A DNA stretch of 64,000 nucleotides from NCBI GenBank assembly GCA_963575745.1, contig CAUYUJ010000692.1:587710-651709 (forward strand), read 5' to 3'. Numbering within the stretch: the first letter of the stretch is position 1; each line of letters begins with the position of its first letter. This document shows positions 42,880-53,250 of the stretch, in pieces. The DNA is from Prorocentrum cordatum. Lineage: Eukaryota; Sar; Dinophyceae; Prorocentrales; Prorocentraceae. Position numbers and translations under genes: made by a program. The notes beneath the pieces were generated by a model. The model saw nothing but the letters and a program-made list of their open reading frames with translations. It searched no databases and was not told the DNA's origin.

Positions 42880-43065
42880 AGGGAGGAGGGAGGAGGAGAT
42901 CGGGGGGGGGGAGGAGGAGACGGAGGGAGGAGGAGGAGGGAGGAGGGAGGAGTGAGGAGGGAGGAGGGAGGAGGAAAGGGAGGAAGGGGGGGAGATCGGG
43001 GAAGAGAGAGAGAGAGAGGAGGGAGGAGGAGACGGGATCGAAGAGGAGGCGGGATGGACGGGGTG
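42880..43065 (+). repeat. (GGA)n microsatellite
   Basis: GGAGGGAGGA tract ending in GAGAGAGAGAGGAGG, directly before another MITE. Confidence 0.93.
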
Positions 43066-43070
43066 GAGAG

Positions 43071-43258
43071 GAGGTCGAAGGCGAGAGAGGGGCGGGGCGT
43101 CTCAGAAGGCTCGGAAGTCCCCCGGCCTGCTGGGAGGTGTTCTCAGCATTCCCCGAAGGCACAGAAAGTTTCTCGGAAGGCGCGAAGTCTTCTGAGAAGT
43201 CCCGTCGCCTTCTGAGAAAGTATTCTCCTTCTCATTACCCCCCCACGCACGCCGCCGA
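43071..43258. mobile_element. CTTCTCAGAAGG element (Mutator-like MITE), copy 3
   Basis: From GAGGTCGAAGGCGAGAGAGG to CTCCTTCTCATTACCCC...GCACGCCGCCG. Confidence 0.75.
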
Positions 43259-43429
43259 GGGGGAGGATCCGGGAACAACAAGTGGCATGAATCTGAACTC
43301 TTTCGAAGGCCCGCGCAGATTTCTCGGATCGGCGCTAGAGCCCTCCGTCGCGCCACCCCTGGCGCGCTCCGCGCGCCAAGGAGCGGGGATGGAGGAGGAG
43401 CAGGGGATGGGCAGGGAGGGCAGAGAGGA

Positions 43430-43885
43430 GGAGACGAAGGACTCGGAACAGGGACAGCATCAAGAGGGGAAAACAGACACAGACCCACACACGCACACAC
43501 ATGCTGATCTCAGTGAGAATCGAATGAACAAGTCTTTGGTCTTTGGAACGGAGTGGAATACGGACGTCTGGGACATGTGGAACACACACACACACACACC
43601 ACATCGGGCGTCCTGGAATGTGTGTCGATTCGTTGGTGCCTCCCTGGGCCCTTCCATACACGAGGAGGGGCGCGCGCCTCGAGCCCGGGGAGGCTGGGCA
43701 GAGTCAGGAGGGGAAAACACACACAGACACAGACACAATGAATCGACGATTCCCAAGAAAAACGGGAAGGTATGGGAGGGGGGAGGGGGAAGACGAAAAT
43801 TCGGAAACTGTGCAAAGACATTGGCACTTCTGGGATCTGTGTGCTGTGTAACTTGTGTGCCCCTGGGCCCCTTCACAGAGGCCTG
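43430..43885. mobile_element. ACACACAGACACAAT dispersed repeat, two diverged copies
   Basis: GGGGAAAACAGACACAGAC at 43458 and GGGGAAAACACACACAGAC at 43712 start two diverged units; the second reaches GGGCCCCTTCACAGAGG. A (CA)n run lies at 43583-43598. Confidence 0.55.
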
Positions 43886-44879
43886 TGCCTAAAGTGGCCG
43901 CAGGCAGCCGCCCGCGCCCCCGCCGCCCTGGCCAGGGGGGCACCATGCGGGTGCCCTCGGGGGCTGCCCCAGGGACGCCCAGGGAGGCGCTCTTGCGGTC
44001 ACACCTCGAGCAGGAGATCGACTGCAGAGCAGATGCACCCCAGGGATGTGCTTTTTTGCCGTCGAGGCTTCCACACAATACCGCAGAGCGCTCCGCAGAT
44101 CTCCGGAGCACTCTATGCCGTGAGGGGGGCACGATGTGGGTGCCCTTCGGGGCTGCCCAGGGCGGCGCCCCTGCGGCCCCTTGTTTTCGAGTGGGAGGTC
44201 GACTGCAGGCGCGCTCGAGAGGGGGTCGAGGCTCCAAGGAACGCAGCATCAGAGCGGTGGACGCCACTGCAGGATGGGAGAGCTCCGCGGGCACGCCGTG
44301 CACTGGCACGGGAGCCCGTGGGAAGGACCCGGCCCGCAGCGCGGCCCGGGTCGGGGTGGGTTGGCACGACGCCCTCTCTCTTGCAGTGCTGCACCGGGCT
44401 GCGAGAGCACGCGTGGAGCTGAGGCTCCGCCGCTCGCCCCGCTTCGGGCGGCCTCCGGGGCCGGCACGCTCGTGAGGGAGTGGGGGAGTGACAGGGTCAC
44501 CCCCAGGACTGTTTTTTCCCTCGCATCTTCAACATGATACCGTATACTGCTGCGTAGGTCCACGGAGAATCGTGTGCTCTGGTCGACACAGGCGATGGAA
44601 AGATCTCATCAGCGGTAAGCCAATTCTGTGGCCGATCTCCAACTCGAACCTTCGGACGCCTCAGGAGAGAGGCGTCTGCCCAAAGCAGACTGGAATGCGG
44701 GGAACTCGCCAGAGCGTTTCCCGATCTATAAGGGCAGCCCTGCAGGATCTAAGGACGTGGGGCCTCAGTACCCTCAGGATAGGGATATCTGCGAATCGTC
44801 GAGGATCATCTATTAGGTGCGCTGCCCCCAGAAGGAGCCCGTCCATGCCAATAGGGGAGCCTCAGGATGGAAGCATCCC
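43886..44879. other. Unassigned GC-rich, internal similarity
   Basis: GCACCATGCGGGTGCCCTCG (43940) and GCACGATGTGGGTGCCCTTC (44128) begin two related ~190-base stretches. Overlapping frames on both strands; none convinces. Confidence 0.45.
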
Positions 44880-45265
44880 ATCACCGTCGGGCTGCCCAGG
44901 GAATCGCTCCGGTAGGTGCCTTCCAGCTGCGCTGGGAGGCGTGCTCGTCGGTGCCGCCGGGCTGCCCAGGGAAGCGTACCTGCTGGCGTATTCGGGCTGC
45001 GCAGGGCAGTTCCCTGGCAGGTGGTTGGTGCCTTCTGGCTGCGCCGGGAGTGCTTGCAGGTACTGTCGGGCTGCCCAGGGGAGCGTACCTTGGCATCGCT
45101 CGGGCGTGTGCATTTTTGCTCGGCGAGGGCCATCGAGGAGCATCTTCTTGGGCCATCCGTGGCAGAAGAACGCACGCACGGGTCCGAACAGTGCACGAGG
45201 GGTGGACGCCCGAGCGCTGGCAAGGTACTCGCAGGTACCCTCTGGCTGCCGAGACAAGCGTCCCG
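44880..45265. repeat. Irregular minisatellite GGGCTGCCCAGGGAAGCG
   Basis: The motif GGGCTGC(C/G)CAGGG(A/C)A recurs at about 44888, 44957, 44993 and 45066, with related GGCTGCGC(T/C)GGGAG at 44916 and 45031. Spacing is irregular (30-75). Confidence 0.6.
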
Positions 45266-45428
45266 GCGGTGCCTTTGGTTACCACCCCAACATAGTATGG
45301 GAACGATGCTTCGACTATGTATGCCTAATTATGTTTGCATGTATTTTGTCTGTTTTCGTGCTGTCCTCCAAAAGCCACCTACATGGGGGACATGCCCGAC
45401 CTGACTGTAGCTCTTGCAGGGTCACTCT

Positions 45429-45595
45429 TTCACCACCCTCCAAACCACCCCAACCCAACCCGAAGGCTCAGAGTTACCCTCGATTTCCAGTGGGGGGGGT
45501 CGGGAAACATCGGAAAAACACGGGTGGAGCCCTTACCCCCCCCCCAACCCGACATTCGGGTCTTCGGGTCGGGTTGGGGTGGTCTGGTAGGTAGT
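45429..45595. mobile_element. ACTACCTACC MITE, copy 2
   Basis: Left CCAAACCACCCCAACCCAAC against right GGGTTGGGGTGGTCTGGTAG. The interior CCAGTGGGGGGGGTCGG is shared with 58829. Confidence 0.75.
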
Positions 45596-45612
45596 CATTT
45601 GGTGTGCCCGCT

Positions 45613-45787
45613 GGTCAGGAGAGGAAAAAACACACAGACACAATTAATCGTCGATTCCCAGGAAAATATGGGAAAATATGGGAAGTGGGCGGGAAGACAA
45701 AAACCCAGAAAATGTGAGAAGATATGGGGAATCTGTTTATTTATGTGTATTTATTTGTGTGTCCCAGGGCCCCTTCAGCCGGGGCGT
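45613..45787. mobile_element. ACACACAGACACAAT dispersed repeat, copy 4
   Basis: Best match to 9122-9292: ACACACAGACACAATTAATC, GGGAAAATATGGGAAGTGGG and TTATTTGTGTGTCCC. Confidence 0.7.
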
Positions 45788-46006
45788 CCTGGCGGGTACT
45801 TGCGGGCTCGCCCCGGGGAGCGTGATGGCGGGCACCCGGGGCCCAGGGCCGGCCTCTGGCCACGGGGTCGGCGAGGGGCGGCGGGTTGAGGGGGCGCCCT
45901 CCGCCTGAGCGTATAAAACGACACGAAGATCGGGCCAACATCGGATCGGGATAACTCGAAGTCTCTGAGAATCGGCGGGTTGGGAGGATGTATTGGGCGC
46001 CGCGGC

Positions 46007-46059
46007 CGCTCCAGAGCGTTCCGGAACGCTCTGAGAGCGCTCCGGAACGCTCTGGAGCG
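46007..46059. repeat. 53-bp near-perfect palindrome
   Basis: CGCTCCAGAGCGTTCCGGAA at the left, mirrored by TTCCGGAACGCTCTGGAGCG-type sequence at the right, with a CTGAGAG centre. ATCGGGATAA at 45945 and TTGTCCCGAT at 46061 extend the symmetry outward. Confidence 0.9.
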
Positions 46060-46285
46060 ATTTGTCCCGATCCTAGCCCTGTTTTAGCGTAGGGTCGACC
46101 AACCCAACAGGCGACACCACCCCACCCAGCGGCCCTCCATGCTGCGCTACGGCCCACTGGGCGCCGTAGCGTCTACCACGCACAAGCCCACGCCAGATTT
46201 CCCGGTATGCGCCAAGCCCCCTGGGGCCGCAGGTGGAGTGGTGTCATGTGCTTTCTGGTCCATAGGGGTCTCTTGAGACCCCATT

Positions 46286-46485
46286 TGGCGGCGGGCACGG
46301 GGGGAAGTGAGAAGGGGCGGGCCTTCTCAGGAGGCTCGGACGTCCCCCAGCCTTCTGAAAAGTTTCCCCTGCTTTCCCCGCAGACCCAGAAAACAAACCT
46401 CTCAGAAGGCCCGCGGGCTTCTGAGAAGTCCCGCCACCTTCCGAGAGGACCTCTCCTTCTCACTTCTCCCCCTCGCTCGCAGCCG
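46286..46485. mobile_element. CTTCTCAGAAGG element (Mutator-like MITE), copy 4
   Basis: From GGCGGCGGGCACGGGGGG to CTCCTTCTCACTTCTCCCCC followed by TCGCTCGCAGCC. Confidence 0.8.
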
Positions 46486-46594
46486 GCTCTAATTATCCCG
46501 CGCGCCGAACAAGAATTCAGCGTGCAGGAAACGGCTCATCGGATGGAGAGGTGGGTCCCCGGGAGTGGGTAAATGGCTCGGGGGGCAAGCTCGA

Positions 46595-46798
46595 GGAGGA
46601 GGAGGAGGAAGAGGAGGAGGAGGAGGAGGAGGAGGAGGAGGAGGAGGAGGAGGAAGAGGAGGAGGAGGAGGAGGAGGAGGAGGAGGAGGAGGAGGAGCGG
46701 AAGCGAGGTTCGAGGGAGGAGGAGGAGGAGGAGGAGGAGGAGGAGGAGGAAGAGGAGGAGGAGGAGGAGGAGGAGGAGGAGGAGGAGGAGGAGCGGAC
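46595..46798 (+). repeat. (GGA)n microsatellite, two blocks
   Basis: Two GGA blocks are joined and followed by the same word (GGAGCGGA(A/C)GCGAGGTTCGAGG at about 46694 and 46792), so the block itself was duplicated. Confidence 0.95.
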
Positions 46799-47000
46799 GC
46801 GAGGTTCGAGGACCTCGGATCGAGGCGTCGGACGACCGGGGGCCCGTTCCGAGCCTCTGGTGGCCTCTGGGCCTCCGGAGGTCTCCGGGTGGACCTCTGG
46901 AGGCGCCCTCCAAGGAGTGAGGCAGAGCGATAGCTCTATCGGGGGCGGAAAAGAGGGGGGTGACGACTAGGGGGGGGTGGATAGTTTTTTGTTCCTCTAA

Positions 47001-47183
47001 TTTTGGGGTTCTGGGTGGGGCTTCGGTTGGTTGGGCCGCGGCGCAGATCTAGCTCGGGGGACATACGTTCGTGGCCAAGAAGCTCGCCGTGGCTGGAAGC
47101 GCCCCGTCGTTCCGGCTGCGGCCTTCCCTGGTGGCAGCACGGTGGTTGTGCGTGGGCGTTGGTTGCCCAGGAGGCGGGGATCG
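47001..47183. repeat. Uninterrupted copy of a 180-base duplicated segment
   Basis: TTTTGGGGTTCTGGGTGGGG, GATCTAGCTCGGGGGACATA and AGCTCGCCGTGGCTGGAA also occur in that order at 48485-48828, where a TCC tract separates the halves. Confidence 0.85.
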
Positions 47184-47370
47184 GGGGCGGAAAAGAGGGG
47201 GGTGATGACTAGGGGGGGTGGATATCATGGCGGGGGCCATGGTATTTCCCCAGATTTCACGGCGCCTCTTGTTATTTCATGACGTCCCTGGCCCCCCCGC
47301 TGGGCCGCGCACATGCCGCCGGTCATGATTTGCACCCCCCCTCTCTTGGACACCCCCCTCTTGGCCGCTC
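47184..47370. mobile_element. GGAAAAGAGGGGGG inverted-repeat element
   Basis: Left GGGGGCGGAAAAGAGGGGGG and the right inverse (CCCCCCTCTTGGCCGCTCCC) bracket 187 bases. A left-end-only copy sits at 46942-46985 and a partial copy at 27826. Confidence 0.7.
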
Positions 47371-47879
47371 CCGACTCTAAGAAACAATCACGCAAACACA
47401 CACGTTTGGCGCTCCGCGCGGATTTCTTGGGAGGTCCAGCGCAGATCCGAGAACTCCGCGCGGAACGTCGCAAGTTTATGTTTCTGCAGTTGTTTCTTCG
47501 TGTAGCAATGTTTCGGAGGGGGCGGCGGGGGACAGTCGCGTTGATATCTCTCGTGCTTTGCGCATGCCTCCTGACTTGCTGTTGATTATGCTTGCGTTCT
47601 CGCTCTCGCCCTGCTGCGTCCCACACCTCCTACTTTCTTCTGGCGCCCTGCTGCAGCATCTGGGTCGCTGCTCGGCGGCGTGGATTGTGATCTCGGTGTT
47701 CTCCGAGGCATCTGTAAAGTCATTGCTGCAGTCCCTTCTCAATTGTCAATAACGACGGCGCAGTCTATCGCTGTCTGTCTGTCTGCGGGACCCCTCTGGG
47801 TCGTCGGCGTCGGGCCTTTCTGCGTACTCCAGATTTGGATTCCTGGCAAGGTGGGATAGTGACGGCGATGATGGAGGAG
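47371..47879. other. Unassigned
   Basis: A stem (CGCGCGGATTTCTTGGG against CCGAGAACTCCGCGCGG) lies at 47427-47465, and its CCAGCGCAGATCC word also occurs at 24953. No gene. Confidence 0.4.
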
Positions 47880-48035
47880 GTACGGCGGATGAGAGGACGA
47901 GGAGGAGGAGGAGGAGGAGGAGGAGGAGGAGGAGGAGGAGGAGGAGAGCCGCGTTCGACGATCTCTCAGGCCACCAAGAACTAGGAACCAGGAGGAGGGG
48001 GGGGGAGGAGGGGGAGGAGGAAGAGGTGGCGGAGG
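47880..48035 (+). repeat. (GGA)n microsatellite
   Basis: GGA run at 47898-47945, then a degenerate continuation at 47990-48035. Confidence 0.92.
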
Positions 48036-48484
48036 GGAGCATGAAGTAGCATGGGAGCGGAGGGCGGGCAGGAGAGGGCCAGGCTGGGTGAGGAGGATGA
48101 GGGGGAACATTTGCGCGGCCTGGTGCTGCAGCTGCCCTGGGATGCTACCTTAGCGGGGCTCCGTGATGTCAGTGGAGCAAGAGGTCATGAACATGATGCG
48201 TTCCAGAATTTCTCAGGTTTCCGGGGCATTCCATATGTTGTAATATTCCGCACCGGCTGCGCCGCTAGATACTCTGGAACTCCTGGGACGTATTTTGAGC
48301 AAATGTTATGATGAATTCATTCTCGCCATATGGTGGTGACCGGGGTGAAAGGGTGGGTATGAGGTCAGCTTCTGAACTGCGCCACCGTCGCCCGAAAGAG
48401 CGCAGGCGCAGCTGCGCAATCCTGGGCCGAGGTTCGCCGGAAGTTGTCGCCTCGAGCGCGCAGTCGATGCGTTGAGACCGGCCC
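48036..48484. other. Unassigned
   Basis: No repeat or gene recognised. Confidence 0.4.
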
Positions 48485-48828
48485 CATTTTGGGGCTCTGG
48501 GTGGGGCTTCGGTTTGTTGGGCCGCGGCACAGATCTAGCTCGGGGGACTATTCCAACATCGTTGATGATTATTGGGTTTACAATGGTCCTCCTCCTCCTC
48601 CTCCCCCTCGTCCCTCCTCCTTGTCCCCCCTCCTATCCTCCTCCTCCTCCTCCTCCTCCTCCTCCTCCTCCCTCCTCCTCCTCCTCCTCCCTCCTCCTCC
48701 TCCCTGCTCCTCCTCGTCCCTCAGCTCGCCGTGGCTGGAAACGCCCCGTCGTTCCGTCTGCAGCCTTCCCTGTGGCAGCACGATGGTTGTGCGTAGGCGT
48801 TGGTTGCCCAGGAGGCGGGGAGGGGCGA
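48485..48828. repeat. Copy of the 180-base segment split by a (TCC)n tract
   Basis: The left half ends GATCTAGCTCGGGGGACTAT at 48550 and the right half resumes AGCTCGCCGTGGCTGGAA at 48723. Between lie about 40 bases plus a TCC tract (48583-48720). Confidence 0.85.
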
Positions 48829-50890
48829 CGACGTCGGCTGCCGTCCGTGCTTGCGTCTCCCATAATTCAGCAATCCGAAGAGGGCGAAGTAGGGGAAACG
48901 CAACCACGAACGACAGCCCCAAGGGCACACTGCGCGGGAAACGCGTTTCCAATAATTCGGATTCCGATTTAGGGAAACGCAATTTCCTTCGAACAAACGC
49001 ACTCGATGGGGTGGAATTGCGTTTCCCATAATTCGAATTCCGAATTCTGGAAAACGCGATTTCCCAGAATTCGAATTCCGAATTATGGGAGACGCAATGT
49101 CCTTTGAAAAACCGCACTCAATGGGCTGGAATTGCGCTTCCCATAATTCCGAATTGCGGGAAACGCAACTTCCTTTGATAAACCGTACTCGATGGGCTGG
49201 AATTGCGTTTCCCACAATTTGAATTGCGAAGTTCGGGAAACGCGGTTTCCCAGAATTCGAATTCCGAATTGTGGGAAATGCAATTGATTTTTGGACAACC
49301 GCATTCAATGGGCCGGAATTGGGTTTCCCAGAATGCCGAATTATGGGAAACGCAACTTCCGTTGAAAAACGGCACTCAATGGGCTGGAATTGCGTGTCCC
49401 ATAATTTGAATTCCGAATTTTGGGGGAACCCGGTTCACTAGAAATCGAATTCCAAATCATGGGAAACGCAATTTTCATTGAGAAACATTATTCAATTGGC
49501 CGGAATTGCGTTTTACATAATTCGGAATTATGGGAAACGCAATTTCCGTTGAAAAACCGCACCTAATGGGCTGGAATTACGTGTCCCATAATTCGAATTC
49601 CGACTTTCGGGAAACGCGGTTTCCCAGAATTCGAAATCCGTTTATGGGAAAAACGCACATCGCATTCAGTGGGCTGGAATTGCGTTTCTCAAAATGCCGA
49701 GTTATGGGACACGCAATTTCTTTTGACAAAAACGCATCAATGGGCTTGATTTTGTTTCCCAGAATTTGAGTTCCGAATTTCGGGACACGTGGTTTCCCAG
49801 AATTCAAATTCCAAATTATGCGACACGCAATGTCCCTTCCAAAAACCACACTCGATGGGCCGGAATTTCGTTTCCCATACCTTCGAATTATAGGAAACAC
49901 AATTTCTTTTGAAAAATAACGCACTCGATGGGCTGGAATTGCGTTTCCCCTAATTCGGAATTCGAATTCTGGGAAGCGCAGTTTCCCAAAATACGAATTC
50001 CGAATTATGGCAAGCGCAATTTCTTTGAAACGCAGCACTCAATTGGCTGGAATTGCGTTTCGCATAATTCGGAATTATGGGAAACACAATTTCCTGTGGA
50101 AAAAACCGCACTCGATGGGCTGGACCTGCGTTTCCCATGATTTGAATTCAGAATTTCGTGAAGCGCAGTTTCCCAGATCTCAAATTCCGAATTCTTTGAT
50201 ACGCAATTTCTTTTGAAAAACCGCACTCGCTGGGACGGAATTGCGTTTCCCATATTGGGAATTTGAATTTCGAGACGCGCGGTTTCCCAGAATTTGAATT
50301 TCGAATTATAGGACATGCAATGAAAACTGTTTCGTTGGGCTGGAATTGCGTTTCCCATATTTTCGAATTAAGGGAAACGCGATTTCTGTTGACAATCCGC
50401 ACTCGATGGGCTTGAATTGCGTTTCCTCTAGTTGGAATTCAGAGTTTCCGGAAACGCTGTTTCCAAGAATTCAAATTCCGAATTGTGGGAAACGCAATTT
50501 CTTTTGAACAACCACACTCGTTGGAATGGAATTGCGTTTCCCCTGCTTCGGAATTATGGGAAACGCATTTTCCTTTGAAAAACGATACCCAATGGGCCAA
50601 CATTCCGTTTCCCATAATTCGAACTCCGAAATTCGCGAACGCGGTTTCCCAGAAATTGAATTCCGCATTATGGGAAACGCAATTTCTTGTGAAACAACAG
50701 CACTGAATGGGCTGGAATTGCGTTTCCCATAATTCGGAATTTGAATTCTGGAGCACGCGATTTCCCAGAGTTCGAATTCCGAAGTCTGGGATACGCAATT
50801 TCTTTTGAAATTCTGCACTCGATGGGCCGGAATTGCGTTTCCCATAATTCCGAAAAGTTGGAAACGCAATTTCTTTTGAAAAACCGCACT

Positions 50891-51810
50891 GCAGGTCAAG
50901 GTTAAGCCTGCATGCCCGCGAAGGGGCGGCCGCTTAGGGCACAGGCGGGTGAAAACTAGTAGACGCTCATGTGGTGAAGAAAATCCCCTGTCATACAATT
51001 CCAAGAATGTGGGTCTTTGGCTCCTACTCTCCAGTCGCCGATCCTGTACTTGTCGCAGAAACACTGGACATCAGATTCCCACGTCTTCCGCGGCCTCCCT
51101 TGGGACCTGTTCCGGCAGGTGACCATGAAAGAACGCGCGACAGCCATCTGTCGGCAGGCAGGTTGGCGACGTACCCGGCGAAGTTCGAGCATTTGCGAAG
51201 CAATGCTTCCGATCAGAATTTGGCCCGAGTGCCTTGCAACTTGTCCGTGACACGCTCGTGCCACACGTGCAATATCTCATGCCATGGGCGGGTCCAGTCG
51301 ACCCCGCCTGGCGGCCCGACAACGTGTCGAAGAAGCTTGCGACGCGCAGCGTCCAGCTTTTCCCTTTCGGCTGCATAGACCACGCGGTGAGCAGAACCAA
51401 ACATGGCAATCGGGGTGATGACGGCATGGAAGTAGCTCAAGCGCAGCTCAACCGGCACATGCTTCGCTGCGAAGATCCACCGGTTCGCGAAGAAAGCCTT
51501 TGTAGCAGCTTGAGGATGGTATTCCTGGTCCTGGTTCGAAACGTCGGTCGACAGAATGCATCCTAACCATTCGTGAGAGTTCGTACGTTTGATATACACC
51601 GGAGGGGAGCAAGAGTTTGTCCGGCGGTTGCGCCTCGGTCGTCAGGGCTACAGTTTTGTCGGCGTTCAGCATCAGGTCAACTGCGGCGAGCCCCTCAACC
51701 AGCGACGTCAGACGAGTCGCGGCCTCTTTTTGCGATTTCGAGAAAAGTAATATGTCGTCAGGAAATTGTACATCCAATAGTCGCCGTAACACGTCGACGT
51801 TTCAGCCGAG
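50891..51810 (-). mobile_element. 5'-truncated LINE inserted in the satellite
   Basis: About 920 bases. The satellite spacer is cut after CCGCACT (50890) and resumes CTCAATGGGCTGG at 51811, so only about two bases (CT) are shared. The minus strand encodes the reverse-transcriptase catalytic region to the C-terminus in three broken frames. It is not a copy of the LINE at 10960-13238 as far as the protein text shows. Confidence 0.9.
50956..51792 (-). pseudogene. LINE reverse transcriptase 3' half
   Basis: VQFPDDILLFSKS (51743-51775) is the catalytic motif with Ala changed to Pro. LMLNADKTVAL and EWLGCILS follow, then ANRWIF...LRLSYFHAVITP. The tail SQGRPRKTWESDVQCF and DWRVGAKDPHSWN ends at a stop near 50956. 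Frames change near 51590 and 51250. The fingers and endonuclease were never inserted. Inactive. Confidence 0.85.
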
Positions 51811-53154
51811 CTCAATGGGCTGGAATTGCGTTTTGCATAATTCGGAGTTCGAGCTACGGGAAACGCAATTTCCTGCGACAAAAAACCGCGCTCAATGGGC
51901 CAGAATTGCGCTTCCCATAATTCCTAATTAAGGGACACGCAGTTTCTTTCGAAAAGCGGCACTCAACGGGCTGGCATTGCGTTTCCCATAACTCAGAATT
52001 CGAATTTGGGGAATTGCGGTTTCCCAGAATTCGAATTCCGAATTATGGGCAACGCAGCGTCCCTTTGCAAAACCCGCACTCAATAGGCCGGAATTGCGTT
52101 TCCCACACTTCCAAATCATGGGAAACGTTTTTTCTTTTGAAAAACCGCACTCGGTTGGCTGGAATTGCGTTTCCCATACTCCGGAATTTTAATTTTGGGA
52201 AGCGCGGTTTCCCAGAATTCGAATTCTTAATTATGGGAGGCGCAATTTCTTTTGAACAGCCGCGCTCAATGTGCCGGAATTGCGTCTCCGATAATTCCGA
52301 ATTGTTGGAAACGCGATTTCTTTCGAAGAACGGCACTCGATGGGCTCGGAAGTCAAATTCTGGGAAATGCGGTTTCCCATAGTTCGAATTTCGACTTATG
52401 GGGCACGTTATTTCCCGTGGGAAAACCGCACTCGATGGGCCGGAATTGCGTTTCCCATAATTTACATTTTTGGGGGAATTGCAATTTCAGATGACCAAAA
52501 AAGGCGTTCGCTGGGCTGGAGTTGCGTTTCCCGTGGTTCCGAAGTCGAATTATGGGAAACGCTTTTTCCGGGATTTCGAATTCCGAATCATGGGACACGC
52601 AATTTCCATAGAAAAAATTGCTTCAATTTGCCGGAATTGCGTTTCCTATTTTTCCGAATTATGGGAAAGGCAATTTCCGTTGAAAAATCATTCGGGCTAT
52701 AATTGCGTTTCCCAGCATTCAAAATTCGAATTGTGGGAAACGGGGTTTTCCGGAATCTGACATCTGAATTATGGGAAACGGAATGTTCTTTTGAACAACC
52801 GCATTCTATGGGCCAGAATTCGCGTTTCCCATAATTCCGAATTATGGGAAACGCATTTTTCAGCAACGGCACTCAATGGGCTGGAATTGTGTTTCCCATA
52901 TTTCGGAGTTTGAATTTTGGGAAAGGCGGTTTCTTAGAATTCGAAATCTGAATTATGGGACATGCCTTTTTTTCAGAACACGCCGCACTTTATTAGCCCG
53001 AACTGCGTTTCTCGTAATTTCGAATTTTGGGAAGCTCTTTTCCTTTTGAAAAAGCAGCACTCGGTGGGCCGGAATTGCGTTTCCAAGAATTCGAATTCTG
53101 GGAAACGCGGTTTCCCAGAATTTAAATTCCTATAATGCCGAATAGTGGGAAACG

Positions 53155-53250
53155 CATTTTTTCTGTTTCTCTCTCTCTCTCTCCCTTTCTCTCTCTTTCT
53201 CTCTCTCTCTCTGTCTCTGTTTATATATATATATACATATATATATAGAA
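53155..53250. repeat. (CT)n-(TA)n composite inside a satellite unit
   Basis: Replaces the spacer of one long unit, so the spacing from 53071 to 53269 is 198 instead of 115. Confidence 0.9.

Noticed and set aside
44488-45594. 368-residue ORF over 44488-45594
   Set aside because: It crosses an irregular minisatellite and a MITE, has no motif, and competes with equal-length frames on the other strand.
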